64,000 nt of DNA from Neurospora crassa OR74A. Lineage: Eukaryota; Ascomycota; Sordariomycetes; Sordariales; Sordariaceae. Position numbers and translations under genes: made by a program. The stretch is from positions 4,588,001 through 4,652,000 of the forward strand of contig NC_026503.1 of assembly GCF_000182925.2 (NCBI RefSeq), read 5' to 3'. The notes under the pieces are model-generated. The model was not told where the DNA came from. It saw only the letters and a list, made by a program, of their open reading frames with translations, and ran no database searches. This document shows positions 1 through 13,314 of this stretch, one piece after another. Every line of letters starts with the position of its first letter. Positions within the stretch are counted from its first letter, which is position 1.

Positions 1-1856
1 GTTATAATGTTTAGTCCTAATAATTTTAAAGAAGAATATTTATAATAATTAGAAAGGATAGAAGTAGGGGTAATAGGACGAAGATTTTAGTAGGTTAAAG
101 GATACTATTTAAATTTAAGGCTTTAAGAATAATTAATTTCTAATTTAGTACAATAAAATCCTAAAAGCAATTAAATAAGTTATAAAAGAGTAATACAAGA
201 AGGCGGAAGTTGGGTTCGAAAATTAGGCGAAGAAGTAAATAAAATATACAAATATAAAGTATAAATAGGGCCGGGTAAATATACTAATAGGTTTTCTATA
301 GTAGGTTAATTATATTCGCTATTATAGTAATAGCTGGGGATTTAATAGCGGTTATCCTTATTTAGGTTTATAAAAGGGTTCCTAAAAAGGATTAATAATA
401 GGAGTTTTAACAGGATTAGCGAAGGGATTGGAGATTAATTAGGTTATAGAAATAGGAAAAAGGTAATTTCTAACGTAGGGGTAGAAGAAGGAAGAGTAAA
501 ATTTAAAAGGGATAATAAGAATAGTTTTAATATTAATATAAAAGGCTAATCTAATACTTCTTAATCGGTCTACGAAGCTAAGACTATAAAGATATTCCTA
601 TTATTTTGAATCCTATTAGTATCGTCTNNNNNNNNNNNNNNNNNNNNNNNNNNNNNNNNNNNNNNNNNNNNNNNNNNNNNNNNNNNNNNNNNNNNNNNNN
701 NNNNNNNNNNNNNNNNNNNNNNNNNNNAAATCACCGCAGAAAATCAACGCATATGTTCTCGTATGCCACCCCAAATCAATACTACCCGCTAGAATATTAG
801 TATTATAATATCTATTCTTATAAATTCCAATATAAATACAAAACCGGTATTAAATTTAAAAAGTTAATCGGATTCCCAACCATTATTAAAACTATCGTCC
901 CGCAGGCGTACAAGGTAATAAATATCGTTTTTGCCCAACAAAGAATACTATACCGAATTTAAAAATATTAATAAGTACTTTAAAATACTAATATAATTAT
1001 ATCCTATAATTCCTCTCACCGGATATTCTCTATTATCCGCACTCGTAATATAGCCTAATATTCTCGTAGAATACCCTCCGTTATTTATACCTACTATATA
1101 ATACTTATATAATCGAATCCTAAAGCTCCTTTCGCAAATTATTCTCTATTTAATTATTTATACCTACTACAACTTACTATAATATTTAAATATAATCCCC
1201 CTCCCTATAAATTCTATCCTCGGAACCTTCGTTTCCTTCTTTCGCTTCCTATAACTCTATATACTACTTCCTCTATAAACTTCCCTTACTTATATTATTC
1301 CTTTTTAATCGCCTTTCTATTACCCTCGCTTCGTTTCTTATATTACTCTCTTTATTCCAATAATATAACTCCTAACTATTACCTCCACTCTCCCTACTAT
1401 AATCCGAATTATATACCTTCCTATTTTCCGCCTTTCTCTCCTACCTTTTTACAACCGCTATTACTATTTATTCGTCCTATCCTTCCCTTTCTAACTATCG
1501 CCTTCGTCTTATCCTTCTATTTACCCCCTCCTATTATTTATATAACTATTTAATACTCTTCTTACCCTATATTATTTTATATTCGCTTACTTAAAATTAT
1601 ATTCGCTTACTTTAATTTATATTCGTATAAAGACCTCCTCCTTTATTTATATAACGCCCCTTCCGCCTACCTTCTTCGCCTCTCCTCTTCTTCTTCCTCC
1701 TATTTTTACCTTTACTACTATATCCGCCTACCCCTCGCCTATACCAGCCCCCCCCCNNNNNNNNNNNNNNNNNNNNNNNNNNNNNNNNNNNNNNNNNNNN
1801 NNNNNNNNNNNNNNNNNNNNNNNNNNNNNNNNNNNNNNNNNNNNNNNNNNNNNNNN

Positions 1857-1999
1857 ATTTTATATCTCTACTTTATATTTTATATCTTATATCTATATTT
1901 TATATCTCTACTTTACATTTTACATTTTACATCTACATTTTACATCTCTACTTTACGTCTTACGTCTTACATCTACATCTTACATTTCTACTCTATATC
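1857..1999. repeat. Short-period tandem repeat in RIP block
   Basis: Directly after an assembly gap the sequence is a degenerate array of 6-8 bp units built on TTTTAYATCT / TACATTT. Some units keep C (ACATTTTAC, TTTACGTC), others are fully converted to T (ATATTTTAT). It looks like a minisatellite that RIP has partly mutated, or an AT-rich slippage tract. It abuts the gap, so its length in the genome is unknown. Confidence 0.6.
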
Positions 2000-3239
2000 T
2001 TTAAATAATTACTATTCTCCTTCCTCTACCTAATTAATTCTTATCGACCTAATAATCGGCCTACTACTAATATACTACCGCTATATTTCCCTAACCTCGT
2101 ATTCTTTAAGAAGGTCCGGGCAATTTATATCCTCTTATAAAACCTATAAATTCTTATTATCCGAATACCCCTTCTATTTAACCTAGAATTAATATTAGTA
2201 GCCGGATCTACGATATTTTATAATCGCCTCAATTTCGTATTAAATATTATTCTCTTTAATATTTATAACTTCCCCTCGCGGCGCCGCTATAGTAGGATTC
2301 TTATAGTATAGTTCTAGTAGGGTAATAAGGAATATTAGGTAAATTTAATAATATACGGGGAGTACGAGTTAGTATACTATCTTCTTTTCCCTAACGACCT
2401 TAATAATTTAAAAAGGTCCNNNNNNNNNNNNNNNNNNNNNNNNNNNNNNNNNNNNNNNNNNNNNNNNNNNNNNNNNNNNNNNNNNNNNNNNNNNNNNNNN
2501 NNNNNNNNNNNNNNNNNNNTAAATATTTATAAATATATAATTTAATATTAATTGTAATAATAGGCTAATAATAAAATTAATTAATATATTTCAATATTTT
2601 CCTCTAATTTAAGTATTTAATTATTATTATATTATAATAGGCATAGAATAGTTCGGCCTATATCTATTCTAGGATATAAATTTAGTATTAATACCGCAGC
2701 GTTCTATTTTCCCCTATCTTCCAATTCTTTACTTATCTCCCCCCTTTACTATTCTTCTATATTTCCTTAATAATAAATAGGTCCTCCTTCTACGCTTCTA
2801 ATAATTATTATTTTAATAATAATAATTACTCTTCATCCTTCCGTACCTTCGCTACTACTATATATCCGCCGATATTTCCTATAATAATACCTTTATCCTC
2901 CTTCCCTAATTTAATAGTAGCCTCGCTTGTAAATTTTACCCTCTTCCTCGCTACTTTATCCTTTCTACTATTACTCTTAATTTCCTTTTATTTCTTCTCC
3001 TTCCTATTTAATTTATCCTCCCTCTACAAACTCCGCCTTTCTTCCTACAATTCAGCCTTTTTATCCTCTAATGCCTAACCCTCTTCTATTTTACTTATAT
3101 TCTATTACTATTCCCTCTCTTCTACTACCGTCCTTTAAACCTCCTTTCCGATTAAAACTACCTATTTTACTAGCGCCTTCAATACCTAATTTTCTTTTAT
3201 TACCTAACTTTTCTCTTCGCTCCCTTTAATAACCTTTAT

Positions 3240-5260
3240 TAATAAATAGTTGCCCCTTACCTCCAATTCTCCCCTACGCAACTATAACTTCTTTAATAGC
3301 CTATCCGCTAAATTCAACTTTTCCGAACAATATTCAATCCTAAAATTATATATTACTAATTTTAATACTTACCAATTCTACCTTATACTCGCCCGTTCCT
3401 TATTTTAAAAATATTATAAATTTAAATAATTTATAATTACCAAGAATAATTTATCTATATATAATAAATATTACCTTTACGCTTTTAATATTCCTATAAT
3501 TATTAATAACTTTCTATTTCTAACCTTATATCTAGTTTCTTCTAGTAATTTCTTCTTTAAGAAGAAAACTATTAGGTACTACCTATTGTTATATAATTAT
3601 ATAAAAACTACTTCAATTATAAAGTCTAATATATTTATTTCTATTCGGATTTATAACGCTGGGTCGAAGTAATACAATATAGGAGCCTCCTAGAATAGTT
3701 TTTTAAATTCCTCGAATACTTCTTCTATTTTTATTATAAATTCGAATAACCTCCGTTTATCCCCCTTTAATAACTCTATTAAGGGTATAATTACTTTAGA
3801 ATATAATATTACAAAGTATTAATAGAACCCTATAAACCTTAGGAAGACTTAAATATTATAAATATTTATTGGAGCCTCCTATTCTATAATTATTACTACC
3901 CTCTCTAAATCTATCGATACGCTTTCTAAGGAAATAATATATTCTAAGAATAATACCCGCTTTATATAAAATTTATATTTACTTAAATTTATATAAAGAT
4001 TATAATTTTATAACTATTAAAAGACTTCTTTAATANNNNNNNNNNNNNNNNNNNNNNNNNNNNNNNNNNNNNNNNNNNNNNNNNNNNNNNNNNNNNNNNN
4101 NNNNNNNNNNNNNNNNNNNNNNNNNNNNNNNNNNNAATTATTTGTATAATATTTCTAATTTTTTAATATTCAACGTATAAATCAGTCCCTAAAGCGCTAA
4201 CTCCCCTTCGATTAGATTAATATAATATTCTAACCGGTTATATTAGGGCAAAGGTATAACTAAAGCTTTAAATACCAACCGGAACTCTTCGTATTCCGGC
4301 GGGATAATTGGTTTAAAAACGGCGGATTCGCCTTCTATTTCTTCTAATAATTCTAGGGGTTATAATAGCGTTAATTCTATAGAAGGTACTAAAGTAGGGT
4401 AGACGCTATTAAATACTATTTGAAAAACCTTTATTAGGGGGGTAGGGACCGGAAGCGATTCGGTTAACTCTATTATAATAAATAGAGCTATAAACTCTAA
4501 CGCTAAAGAAGAGGGAATTTCGAACGGGATATTCGTATACGTAGAAGGGTAGAAACCCTCTTCTACCCTTACTATTTCCTAAGGGTCTAATAATAGAATT
4601 AAATCCTATTAAAGCCCCATTAAAACGGTTATAGCATTATATACTTCCTTCGCTAATACTATACTTAATACGAGATTGCTGGCCTTAATACGAAATTAAA
4701 ACGACTATTACCGCTAATTAATATCGGGGTTCTACTTATAAAATTAAAAGTAATTAAGGATAACTTCTATAGCCGGGGATTTAACTATAATAAAAGTAAT
4801 TCGCTTCGTCCATTTAGTACTATAAGAATTATATATTTTAATAAAATAGGTAGTCGTACTATATATAGGAATAGGTTAAAGGGAGAAATTAATAAAATAA
4901 TAGGGTACTAAATTAATTTTTACGTCCGACGGAAATAAATGCCTACTAATTAAATTTAATTCTATACCCAAATCTATTAACCCTTATATATTCCACCAAT
5001 TTCTATAAATCCTTATTAACAACCTCGTCTCTAAATATATTTATAATCCACCTATATTATCCTAAACGGTTGTAACCGCTATTCTAACCGCAATCGGCTT
5101 AATATTCGCTCTATATAAGGAGGTACCTATAGGGATAGGGCAATTCTATACTAAATAACCGACTTAATTACAATTATAATAGGCTCAGTTCGGGTATACT
5201 ACTACAAAATAGTCTATTATATTATATTTATAGTAAATATTTAATAATTTTAATTAGGTA
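3240..5260 (-). mobile_element. Ty3/gypsy retrotransposon relic (gag end and pol)
   Basis: Conceptual reading of the minus strand gives fragments resembling, in order from high to low coordinate, a gag zinc knuckle (about 5170-5240), an aspartic protease-like segment (about 4830-5040), the start of reverse transcriptase (about 4136-4330), the end of reverse transcriptase (about 3800-4035) and RNase H (about 3250-3700). This order is typical of Ty3/gypsy. The element is thoroughly broken by RIP, with very many disabling changes, and a 100-N gap lies inside it. Gag probably extends toward 6.6 kb and integrase toward 2.5 kb, but I could not recognise those parts. No terminal repeats were identified. 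Age cannot be estimated because RIP acts within a sexual cycle. Confidence 0.75.
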
Positions 5261-6719
5261 TACTAGCTATATATATAACCTTTCTAATAATAAAAGGAAT
5301 AAATAAAATTAAGGTTTATTTAAAAAGTAATAAGGGGGCGATAGGGAAAATCGGAAGGGTTATTACTATAAAACGATTAAAAAGGAATATTTAAAAAGGA
5401 AATAGGAGGGTGTAAAAATAAAAAAGATAACGGAATATACTTTAAAAATATTTAATTTTAATAATATAATATAAATAGTTTAATACTCTCCAAACCTTCC
5501 AACTATTCTGTATATACTACTATTTCGTTTATTATATTAATACCGGCTATTGAGAGGATACTTTATTTAAAAAGGGGGCGCAACCAGTTAGCCTAAGTAA
5601 TAACCTAAGTATATTCTAATTAATCGTATAATAAATTAAATTCTTTAATATAGTAACGGTTATAGAAGTTATAAATAGTTTCTAAAGCGCCTTACTACAT
5701 ACATTCGAACTTATTAAGAGCGGATTGTTTAATAGCTTAAATATTATTATTATATTCGGTTTTTAAGAAAGTACGGAAGTCGCTCTATATAGATGTATTA
5801 CGAATAATATTATACCCGGGCTTACTATAAAGAATTAATATATATTTAATTTATACGTTTTTGGAATTACCTTTAATATAATTAACGGTAAACGAGAAGG
5901 AAATATAGGGGTATTTTTAAAAATATGTATTAATATTGTAAAAGTAATTCTATAATTATAAAAAGCTTTTACTAGTAAATTTAGTAATATTATATTTAGG
6001 ATAGTATTTAATACGAATTAGCGTAACTATAGCTAGTAAAAGAGTAGTTATAGTAACGGCCGTTAATAAAGGGGTAGTAAAGGAAGGTATAGTAGAAATA
6101 CGAATCTAATTATAAAAGAAGTAATCCTAATAATAGAATCCGGCGGGGATAGGGGGGTAGTTTTTTACTGAATTTTATTTAGTAAGGCCTACGAAAGCGA
6201 GCTATTCCTACTAGGATATATACGAAGGGAAATAATTAAAGAGGAGTTTAATTATAGTAAACCGAAATTCGAATAATTACTACTTATATACGAGTTTATC
6301 GGCTTCTAAAATTTAAAAGTATAATTAAAGAGCCCGGGGCAGCGTAGGAAGGTAATTTTCATTATTATCTTCTTTAATAAATTCTACAGTAGGCTAATAT
6401 TATTATAATAAAGGCGGAGGGGGCTAAATCGTCTTAATTATAATAACTATAAGGGTAGTAATATAAAAGGAACAAGGAATAGCCTCGGTAGTGCGAAAGA
6501 TAGACCGGCCGCTATATATATATATTTTAATAGTACCGGCTCAATTCCCGGAGGAAGAGCTATTAATTTATTAGGAATATAGGCGAAAGGTAGGCTAAGG
6601 TAACTACGGTTATAGCTATACGTAGGGGATAGTAAATTAGGGGTTAATTTAAAAATATATTAATAGCTATTAACTATAATAAACTACGCTTCGTTAAGCC
6701 TCTTTTATACCTATACAAA

Positions 6720-6950
6720 CTCTATTTATCCGCTAACGAGCATTATAGAGCCTCGTACTAGTCTGGCGCCTCGGCGCGGTGCCGGATTATTCTTCCCGCG
6801 AGCCCGACCCGATATGGGCGTTATTATTAATAATCCTACGCGTTGGTTGACGAAGGGGAGTAGCAGCCGCTGAGGTGCTTCTGTGCACGAGCTCTTAGCC
6901 TCCTGATAATTAGCAACCCTCATAAGGATCGAACCCAGCCCAACCTATAT
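6720..6950. other. Island with normal CA/TG content inside the RIP block
   Basis: About 230 bp with many CA, TG and CG dinucleotides (for example a GGCGCCTCGGCGCGG stretch) sit inside otherwise RIP-converted DNA. The minus strand is open for 65 codons here, but this follows from the higher GC and I see no recognisable product. A GGTTCGATCC string on the minus strand (about 6930) resembles a tRNA B box, but no tRNA fold could be drawn around it. Confidence 0.5.
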
Positions 6951-8270
6951 CCTAATAACTATTTTAACCTTACTATATATACAACGCAACTACTCAATAT
7001 TATTTTCATCTTCTTAACTATATACCTCGCTTTAATTAAATTCGTTAGAATTACTAAAATTCTTATTATTAAACTCTCCTTCGCTACTATCCTAAACCTT
7101 ACTATCTTTAACTATAATAATCCAATTATCTTTAAGGTACTTAATAATATTATAATTAATATACCAAACACAACATTAACGTTAAACATTAAATAACAAT
7201 TAATTAATAATAAAAATAAATTAAATATCGCCGTTAGTATTAAATATAGCGGGTAAAAGGATTTTAAACTCTTTAATAACTTTATTAAATACTTCAATTA
7301 GCTATATAAATCCCTCCTCCCTCTCATTATTAATAACTACTTAAAATACTAATATAAATAATCTCTCTAAAGTAATAATTACCCTTTATATAAAGGGTAC
7401 ATAATACCAATTAATTTTATATATAACGTTAATAAGGAAGGTATATAAAAACCGCTCCTAAATAGACCGTTAGGAATTAATAATTTAAAAGGCATACTAT
7501 AATATAGTACCCTCCCTATCTCCCTTATCCCTATAATAATTAAAATCTTTAATCTTAAATACTACTACCCTATCAAAGTCTAACTTCTTAACAAAGCCTT
7601 ATATATTAATATAACTATCTCGGTCTACTTACTAAAGGGATTACTATTAGTTATCTAAATCTTTAAAGGTTAAATATAGATAGGAATACCGTCGCTTAAT
7701 AGTAGTATAAATAGACCGAATAGTAAAATCGTATTATTAAAAAAAACTATAAATATATACCATTTAATCTATAGTAACAGCCCGAAGACAAAGAATAAAG
7801 TAGCTATATAAATACTCTAACGGACCATAACCTTAATAAGTAAAATTCAACGGCCGTACAATCCATTTACAACCATCCCTTTCAAATACTTATAATATAA
7901 TTCGAAATAGGCAATCTAGTACAATTTTACGTAATATAGTATATCATATCTTATATAATCGTTAGGGGTAACTTCTATACTAGGCATAGTCACACTAATA
8001 TACAACCCTCCTATACTCGCCTTTATTAGGTCCTTTCTCGTACTTATAAGACCGTTGAACTACAACACCAAATCGATAGCAGCAACATAGCTCAATAAAC
8101 TACACAAGGATATTAAAGAAATCGGAATCGGATAGTAACTTAAAGAAGGGATCGTCGACTAGCACAATCCACTCCTATTCATTAAGTAGGATCGAAGGCG
8201 CCAACGAGGAGGGCGCCAGCGAGGAGGAGGAAGCGCAACGACAACAACGTAGTTCCTAGTCGTATAAAGG

Positions 8271-10535
8271 CATCTAAATTAATTATTAGCATTTAAAAGC
8301 AATTAAAATCAATTAATTTAAGTAAGATTACATACATTGAGAGACTCTTATAGATACGTATAAAGTGCTAGTATAATAGCATATAGAGTACTAGTGTAGT
8401 ACAAAGTACTAGTGCAACTAACCGTATAAAAAAGAAGGAGAAGAAATGACCAAAGTACAGCGATATTGCGTGCATTGAAAAGACGAAATTTTGCGGGTAA
8501 AAACGGGATTTACAATGTCAGGTATCATCAGCTGAACCGCCCCATTTTTCTGGGTGGGGGAGGGTGCGGGTAGGAATGGTTGGGGTGCGGGTAGGCTTTC
8601 CCTTAATAAGGGTCATGGAAAAGGGGTACGGAGAGGAACAACGTGGAGAAAACATCAAACAGTAGAAAGAGTCAGCGTAAACACGTAGCTGATGACCTAG
8701 TCACGCCCCTAAAAGCAGTCAAAAGATGGAGAAAAACAGAAGGAGTAATTCACCTCGTCATCGGATACGATGTATTTCTCCAAACAAAAAATTTCACATT
8801 CAATTTGGGAGTGGTAAGTGAGAGGTGAAGGAGGAGGATGAGAAGAAGAAAAAATGAGAAGCACAGGAACGGGGACATAGGGAAGTAAGAGATAATTGCA
8901 GTTTTCCAGGACCATCACTTGGCCAGTTGACCCATCAAACCTCACTTCACATTGTTTAACCAACAGAGCATTAATCGTTGTATTTTTCCTCGACCCATCC
9001 CGTCACCAGTGCCGTATCATTCCTCGACCGATCATCATTATCCAGTATCACTCATCCGGGTAGGTATCTAGCGTCGTTCTTTTCATTGCCTTTCGACTTT
9101 TGCCTGTCACGTCTGGCTCCAAACAAACTCGAAACGGCTTCTGTCGAGCAAAACCTTCGAAATCTGGATGTGGATTTCGACGAAAAGGCAGCGGACTACT
9201 GGACCGTTCACGTATGATACGTCGCTGAAGGTATTGGTTGGTAAAGCAGCTACTGGGGAGCAACCGGACCTTGAAATTGCGGCGTTCACCCAAGCCCAGA
9301 GGTCTGTTTTGGGTATCCTGGTGTTGGAGAAGCGGCAAGGGTGCATCATCAACCTTCTTCTTGTCCTCTTCATCCCCAATTAGTCTCCCCCATCAGCCTA
9401 GGTCTTTGCTGCTGAACAGCACGCCCAGATTATATTCCAAGTCCGGCTATTATGTGTTACTCCCTGCCACTTACCATTCCCCCGCAACATCAACCAATTG
9501 GTCAATCGTCACGCCAAGAGGGTTACATGCACAACCGCAGGCTATTATTCCGGCAAATTTGGGGGAGGAATTTAACCGTCTTAGCTGTCGAAGCCCTCTA
9601 TCGTGAACGCTAGAAACAAACTCGCTGCCGAGTGGTCAATTCTGGTCGCTTGTGGCTTGTCCCGCTTGTGAACTTCAAGACCACGGCGAAACTTGTGAGC
9701 GGGCAGGTGAGGAGAAGAAGTGGAACAAAAGGGAAGCGAACAGAGGAAAGAGGCGAGATGGAAACATCATCCCAGCTCCTATTCTTGCGATCAAGTCGCG
9801 GTTCGTCCGGCTGAATAGATTGCTTGCATCTACACTCACGTATTCAGCTTGCGTTTTGTTCCTTCCACGCAAGAACACCACAAACCAGGACCTTGGCTCA
9901 GCCACAGCATCACGGACCGCAAAAATATACCGACGGTAGTAGTGTGTAGAGGTACCTTGGACTCCTCCTCGTCACCACGGCTTCTCGCTCCACAAACCCG
10001 GTTAACCCTCCCGAACCACCCTCGACGGTACACCTGTCTCGGAGATTCCATTGATTCCCACCAATCCACTCATAACAGAAGCCGCAAAAGGTTCTTCCAA
10101 GAACATGCTTGTCACTAGCGATTTCGCAAGAAAAGAGTCGGTAGATCTGGGGTGACGGGTTACAACCCCATGCAGCACTCCAACCAGAAGAACCATGCCA
10201 TCCATTCCATGTTCACGCACGGTAGGTAACATGAAGCTAACGACTCCATACTACACTACCTACCCCATTTTACCCCATGGGGAGATAATGGAGTCTGTGG
10301 GGTTCGCTCGCCATGGTTCATGACTTCGCGAGTGATCGGTCTCGACTGTTGACTCCACCTCCACTTCTACCAGGATGTCTACCTCCATATCGTGAATCTT
10401 TATAACGTCTTGTTTCCTCCCCGTTGGCTTCTTCTTTTCTCTCAACTCACCTCGTCTCTCCCGTCGAGTTCCCTCCCTCCCTCTTCACCTCCCTCCGCAC
10501 CGGTCAAGTCAACTCAACCACAACCAGGCACGACC
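8271..10535. other. Intergenic: RIP boundary and xylanase upstream region
   Basis: Normal-composition DNA with no convincing gene. The short open frames on both strands lack splice logic and recognisable motifs. The right-hand 250 bp are the leader and promoter of the xylanase gene and become pyrimidine-rich close to its start. A TAGAGGTACCTT string, one copy of the dispersed motif described in the findings, lies at 9947-9957. Confidence 0.6.
10297..10302 (+). promoter_or_regulatory. Candidate CRE-1 carbon catabolite repressor site
   Basis: GTGGGG matches the SYGGRG consensus of fungal CreA/CRE-1 and lies 234 bp upstream of the xylanase ATG. Repression of xylanase genes by CRE-1 is well established in the group. 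A single 6-mer match is weak evidence, so this is only a pointer. Confidence 0.2.
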
Positions 10536-11913
10536 ATGCAGACCAAGTCCCTCCTCTCCTTCCTCGCCTTGGCCTCCGTGCCTCTGGCTTCTGCCGGCAA
10601 CGGCAACGGCAACGGCCACGACAAAGGTTCCGGAAAGTCTTGCTCCCACAAGGGTCTAGACTGGTACGCCAAAAAGGCCGGCCTCAAGTACTTCGGCGCG
10701 GCCACCGACTCGCCCGGCCAGCGCGAGCGTGCAGGTTTGGAGTCTGCTTACCCCAAGTACGACGAGATCATGTGGAAGTCTGGAGAGTTCGGGCAGACGA
10801 CGCCTACTAATGGGCAAAAGGTTTGTATATTATTTTTTTCCTTCCCCTTTTCCACTTTTCCTTTTCCCTTTTCCCCATATCCCTTTTCTTCCGACTTCCC
10901 CCTCCCCTTTCCCTTTCCCTATCCCTTCTCTCACTCCTTTTTAGTAGAGTAGTACACTAACAACCAAAAAAAACAAAAGTGGCTCTTCACCGAACCCACC
11001 CAAGGCACCTTCAACTTCACCGAAGGCGATATCGTCGTCTCCCTCGCGCACCAGCACCACAAGCTCTTGCGATGCCACGCCCTAGTCTGGCACTCGCAGC
11101 TCGCTCCCTGGGTAGAGGCCGGTACCTGGACCAAAGACGAGCTCCGCTCTGTTATTGTCTCGCACATCACCAACGTCATGACCCACTACAAGGGCCAGTG
11201 CTACGCCTGGGACGTGGTCAACGAAGCCTTCAACGAGGACGGGACCTATCGCGAATCGGTGTTTTCCACCGTTTTAGGTGGGGATGAGTTTATCCAGTTG
11301 GCTTTTGAGACGGCGAGCAAACTGGATCCCCAAGCAAAGTTGTATTATAATGATTATAACTTGGAGAGCCCGAGCGCCAAGACGGAGGCGGTCAGGAAGC
11401 TGGTGAGGCAGTTGCAGAACAAGAAAATCAAGATTGATGGCGTGGGACTCCAGGCGCATTTGACGGCGGAGAGCAGGCCGACGCTGGATGAGCATGTCGC
11501 TGCCATTAAGGGGTTCGCGGAGTTGGGCGTGGAGGTGGCGTTGACGGAGTTGGATGTGAGGTTGGAGATGCCGGCGAATGCGACGAATTTGGCGCAGCAG
11601 AAGGAGGCGTATAAGAATGTAAGTCAACTGGTTTCTGGAGTTTATACTCAGCACTTGCTAATAGTTTCATTGAAAAAACTAGGCCGTCGGAGCTTGCGTC
11701 CAAGTCGACGGATGCATCGGTGTTACCATTTGGGATTTCTACGACCCTTTCAGCTGGGTCCCTGCCGTCTTTCCCGGTGAAGGTGCTGCCCTTCTCTGGT
11801 TCGATGACTTTAGCAGACACCCTGCTTACGAGGGTGTTGTGGAGGCTCTGACCAACAAGACCCAAGGGTATAATGGAAAGGGTCCTCGTGGTGTTAAGCG
11901 TTGGGTTGCCTAA
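10536..11913 (+). CDS. gh10-2: Secreted endo-1,4-beta-xylanase, GH10
   Basis: Three exons, 10536-10820, 10980-11618 and 11683-11913, join in frame to 384 residues; the introns are GTTTGT...AAAAG and GTAAGT...CTAG. Residues 1-20 form a signal peptide (MQTKSLLSFLALASVPLASA), followed by a Gly/Asn-rich linker and one GH10 barrel. The acid/base glutamate is in WDVVNEAFNEDG (E177) and the nucleophile in TELDVR (E285); the RCHALVWHSQ strand is also typical. The enzyme cleaves internal xylan bonds with retention of configuration and acts outside the cell on hemicellulose. There is no carbohydrate-binding module, so it is the short catalytic-domain-only type. Expression is presumably induced by xylan and repressed by glucose. 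The symbol rests on my memory of the Neurospora gh10-2 gene in this neighbourhood; the GH10 assignment itself is secure. Confidence 0.95.
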
Positions 11914-12101
11914 GTAGGCTGTGGAGTGGGAGGCTGTTTGAGAGAGTAATTCTTCGTCATTTGTAGTAATCTAATACCAAAGTGCTTTCATAAAAGCTGG
12001 GTTTCGTTTCGTCGTTACGTATCATGATCTTGTCCGAATTTTCAATATCTCCTCTCCTTCCTGCGAAGTGCGATTTGGTGGTCTTTTGAGGAGGTCAACA
12101 T

Positions 12102-13314
12102 CTAGATATCATTGTATGCCAACATCTTGGGATGCTCATCGTTGCATACTAGCCATGCCCATGCTGCGCTAGGTGTGTAGCTCGTTGTGGTAGAGTACGC
12201 TCGTCCGTAATCGGCTCGATCGAAGATGGTGCCTGTGTGATCGGCCTTCTTCATGTTGGCGACGTTCTCGGGTGTGGCGACGGCAAGGAAGTGTTCGCGC
12301 TGGGGCCCTTGTGGTAGTGCCCTGACGAGACACTTGTTAGCAGAGGTCCGGTTATGTAAAGACAAGGCAAGAGAAAGCTTACAAGGCATTCCCAAAGATC
12401 CCATGACATAAGCTAGGCTCCTTCTTCAACAAACCCTCCGCCCATATACACTTGCGACCCAACTGAATAGCCGCATCAATCTTCTCCTGAAGCGCGGGGA
12501 AGTGTTCACGCAGCGAAAGCAGCGACACAACGAAACCCGGCGCGCCATGGCAAAATTGCACCAAGCACTTGCCGGTATGCGCATGCTGTTCCGAACTAGG
12601 CCAGTTACCAGAAGGATGTTGTAACCTCAACAACCTGTCCAGAACCGATTCCAATTGGGGAGCAGTCTCAGGGGACGTCAGGACGACCTGGGTAAGAATA
12701 CCAATATCCCCATGAACAGCACCGAGGTATCGCTTATCATGCCACGTCCAGTTAGGCCCTCTGTTGAGTATGGTATTCGTGATCTCCGCAATGGCCGGGT
12801 CAACAAGCTTGTTACTGCCAGGAACCCAATGTCGCACCAGACGCAGCAGATATAGTGTGCCTGCTCGGCCGTATAGGATCTCATCGGGGTACTCCTCCAC
12901 CTCCACAATCTGGCTCACACACGACACGAAAGTCCTGACGTGCGAAGGATCCTCTGGGAAGATGGAAGCACGCACAGCCTCAAAGGCGAGCTTCTCATCA
13001 TGGATACCGCATCCGCGCGACCCGAGACGAAGGTTGTGCCCGCGCGACCCCGAGATGTAGGCCTTTGCCCAGTGGTAGGGAGTCTGGCCGCTAACCAGCA
13101 AGCTCGGTTGGCGGGCGGAGATCTGCAGCATCAGCAGCGCGATGCCCGTCGGACCGCTCCATAGGCCTTGGAGGTGCTCGTGCGAGTAGCGCGAGCGAGG
13201 GGGGTAGCTGGCGACAATGTCTTCGAGAGCGGATTGGAGGTATTGCGACGTGTCGTTGGAGATTTTGAGGAGGGAGGAGGGGTCCGAGAGGGTCATGTAG
13301 CGGAACTCGGTCAT
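12102..13314 (-). CDS. LanC-like protein (LANCL family)
   Basis: Two exons, 13314-12383 and 12321-12102, join across a 61-nt intron (GTAAGC...GTCAG) to 383 residues. The sequence has the repeated Gly-rich helix-pair motifs of the LanC fold: YGRAGTL (148-154), GAVHGDIG (198-205), FCHGAPGF (254-261) and SLCHGIFGNA (301-310). C255, C303 and H304 match the three zinc ligands of LanC/LANCL proteins. Bacterial LanC cyclases add cysteine to dehydroamino acids; eukaryotic LANCL proteins are reported to add glutathione to dehydrated residues in damaged proteins. No lanthipeptide precursor or dehydratase is nearby, so the eukaryotic role is more likely. There is no signal peptide, suggesting a cytosolic protein. 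Confidence 0.88.

Larger units (their letters stand above)
1..8270. repeat. RIP-mutated AT-rich repeat block
   Basis: The sequence is strongly AT-rich and nearly devoid of CA and TG dinucleotides, while TA is in large excess. This is the product of repeat-induced point mutation (C-to-T in duplicated DNA), known from Neurospora and relatives, so the block is a graveyard of repeated elements and is probably heterochromatic and methylated. No open frame of believable length survives. Four gaps of exactly 100 N (628-727, 1757-1856, 2420-2519, 4036-4135) are scaffold joins of unknown true size. A Ty3/gypsy relic is recognisable on the minus strand around 3.2-5.3 kb. The rest (about 1-2500 and 5300-8270) I cannot assign to a family. 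The RIP signature fades between about 8160 and 8450, where normal dinucleotide use resumes. Confidence 0.93.

Noticed and set aside
6920-6945. GGTTCGATCC on the minus strand in the RIP-free island
   Set aside because: One base short of the B-box spacing and no tRNA fold around it.
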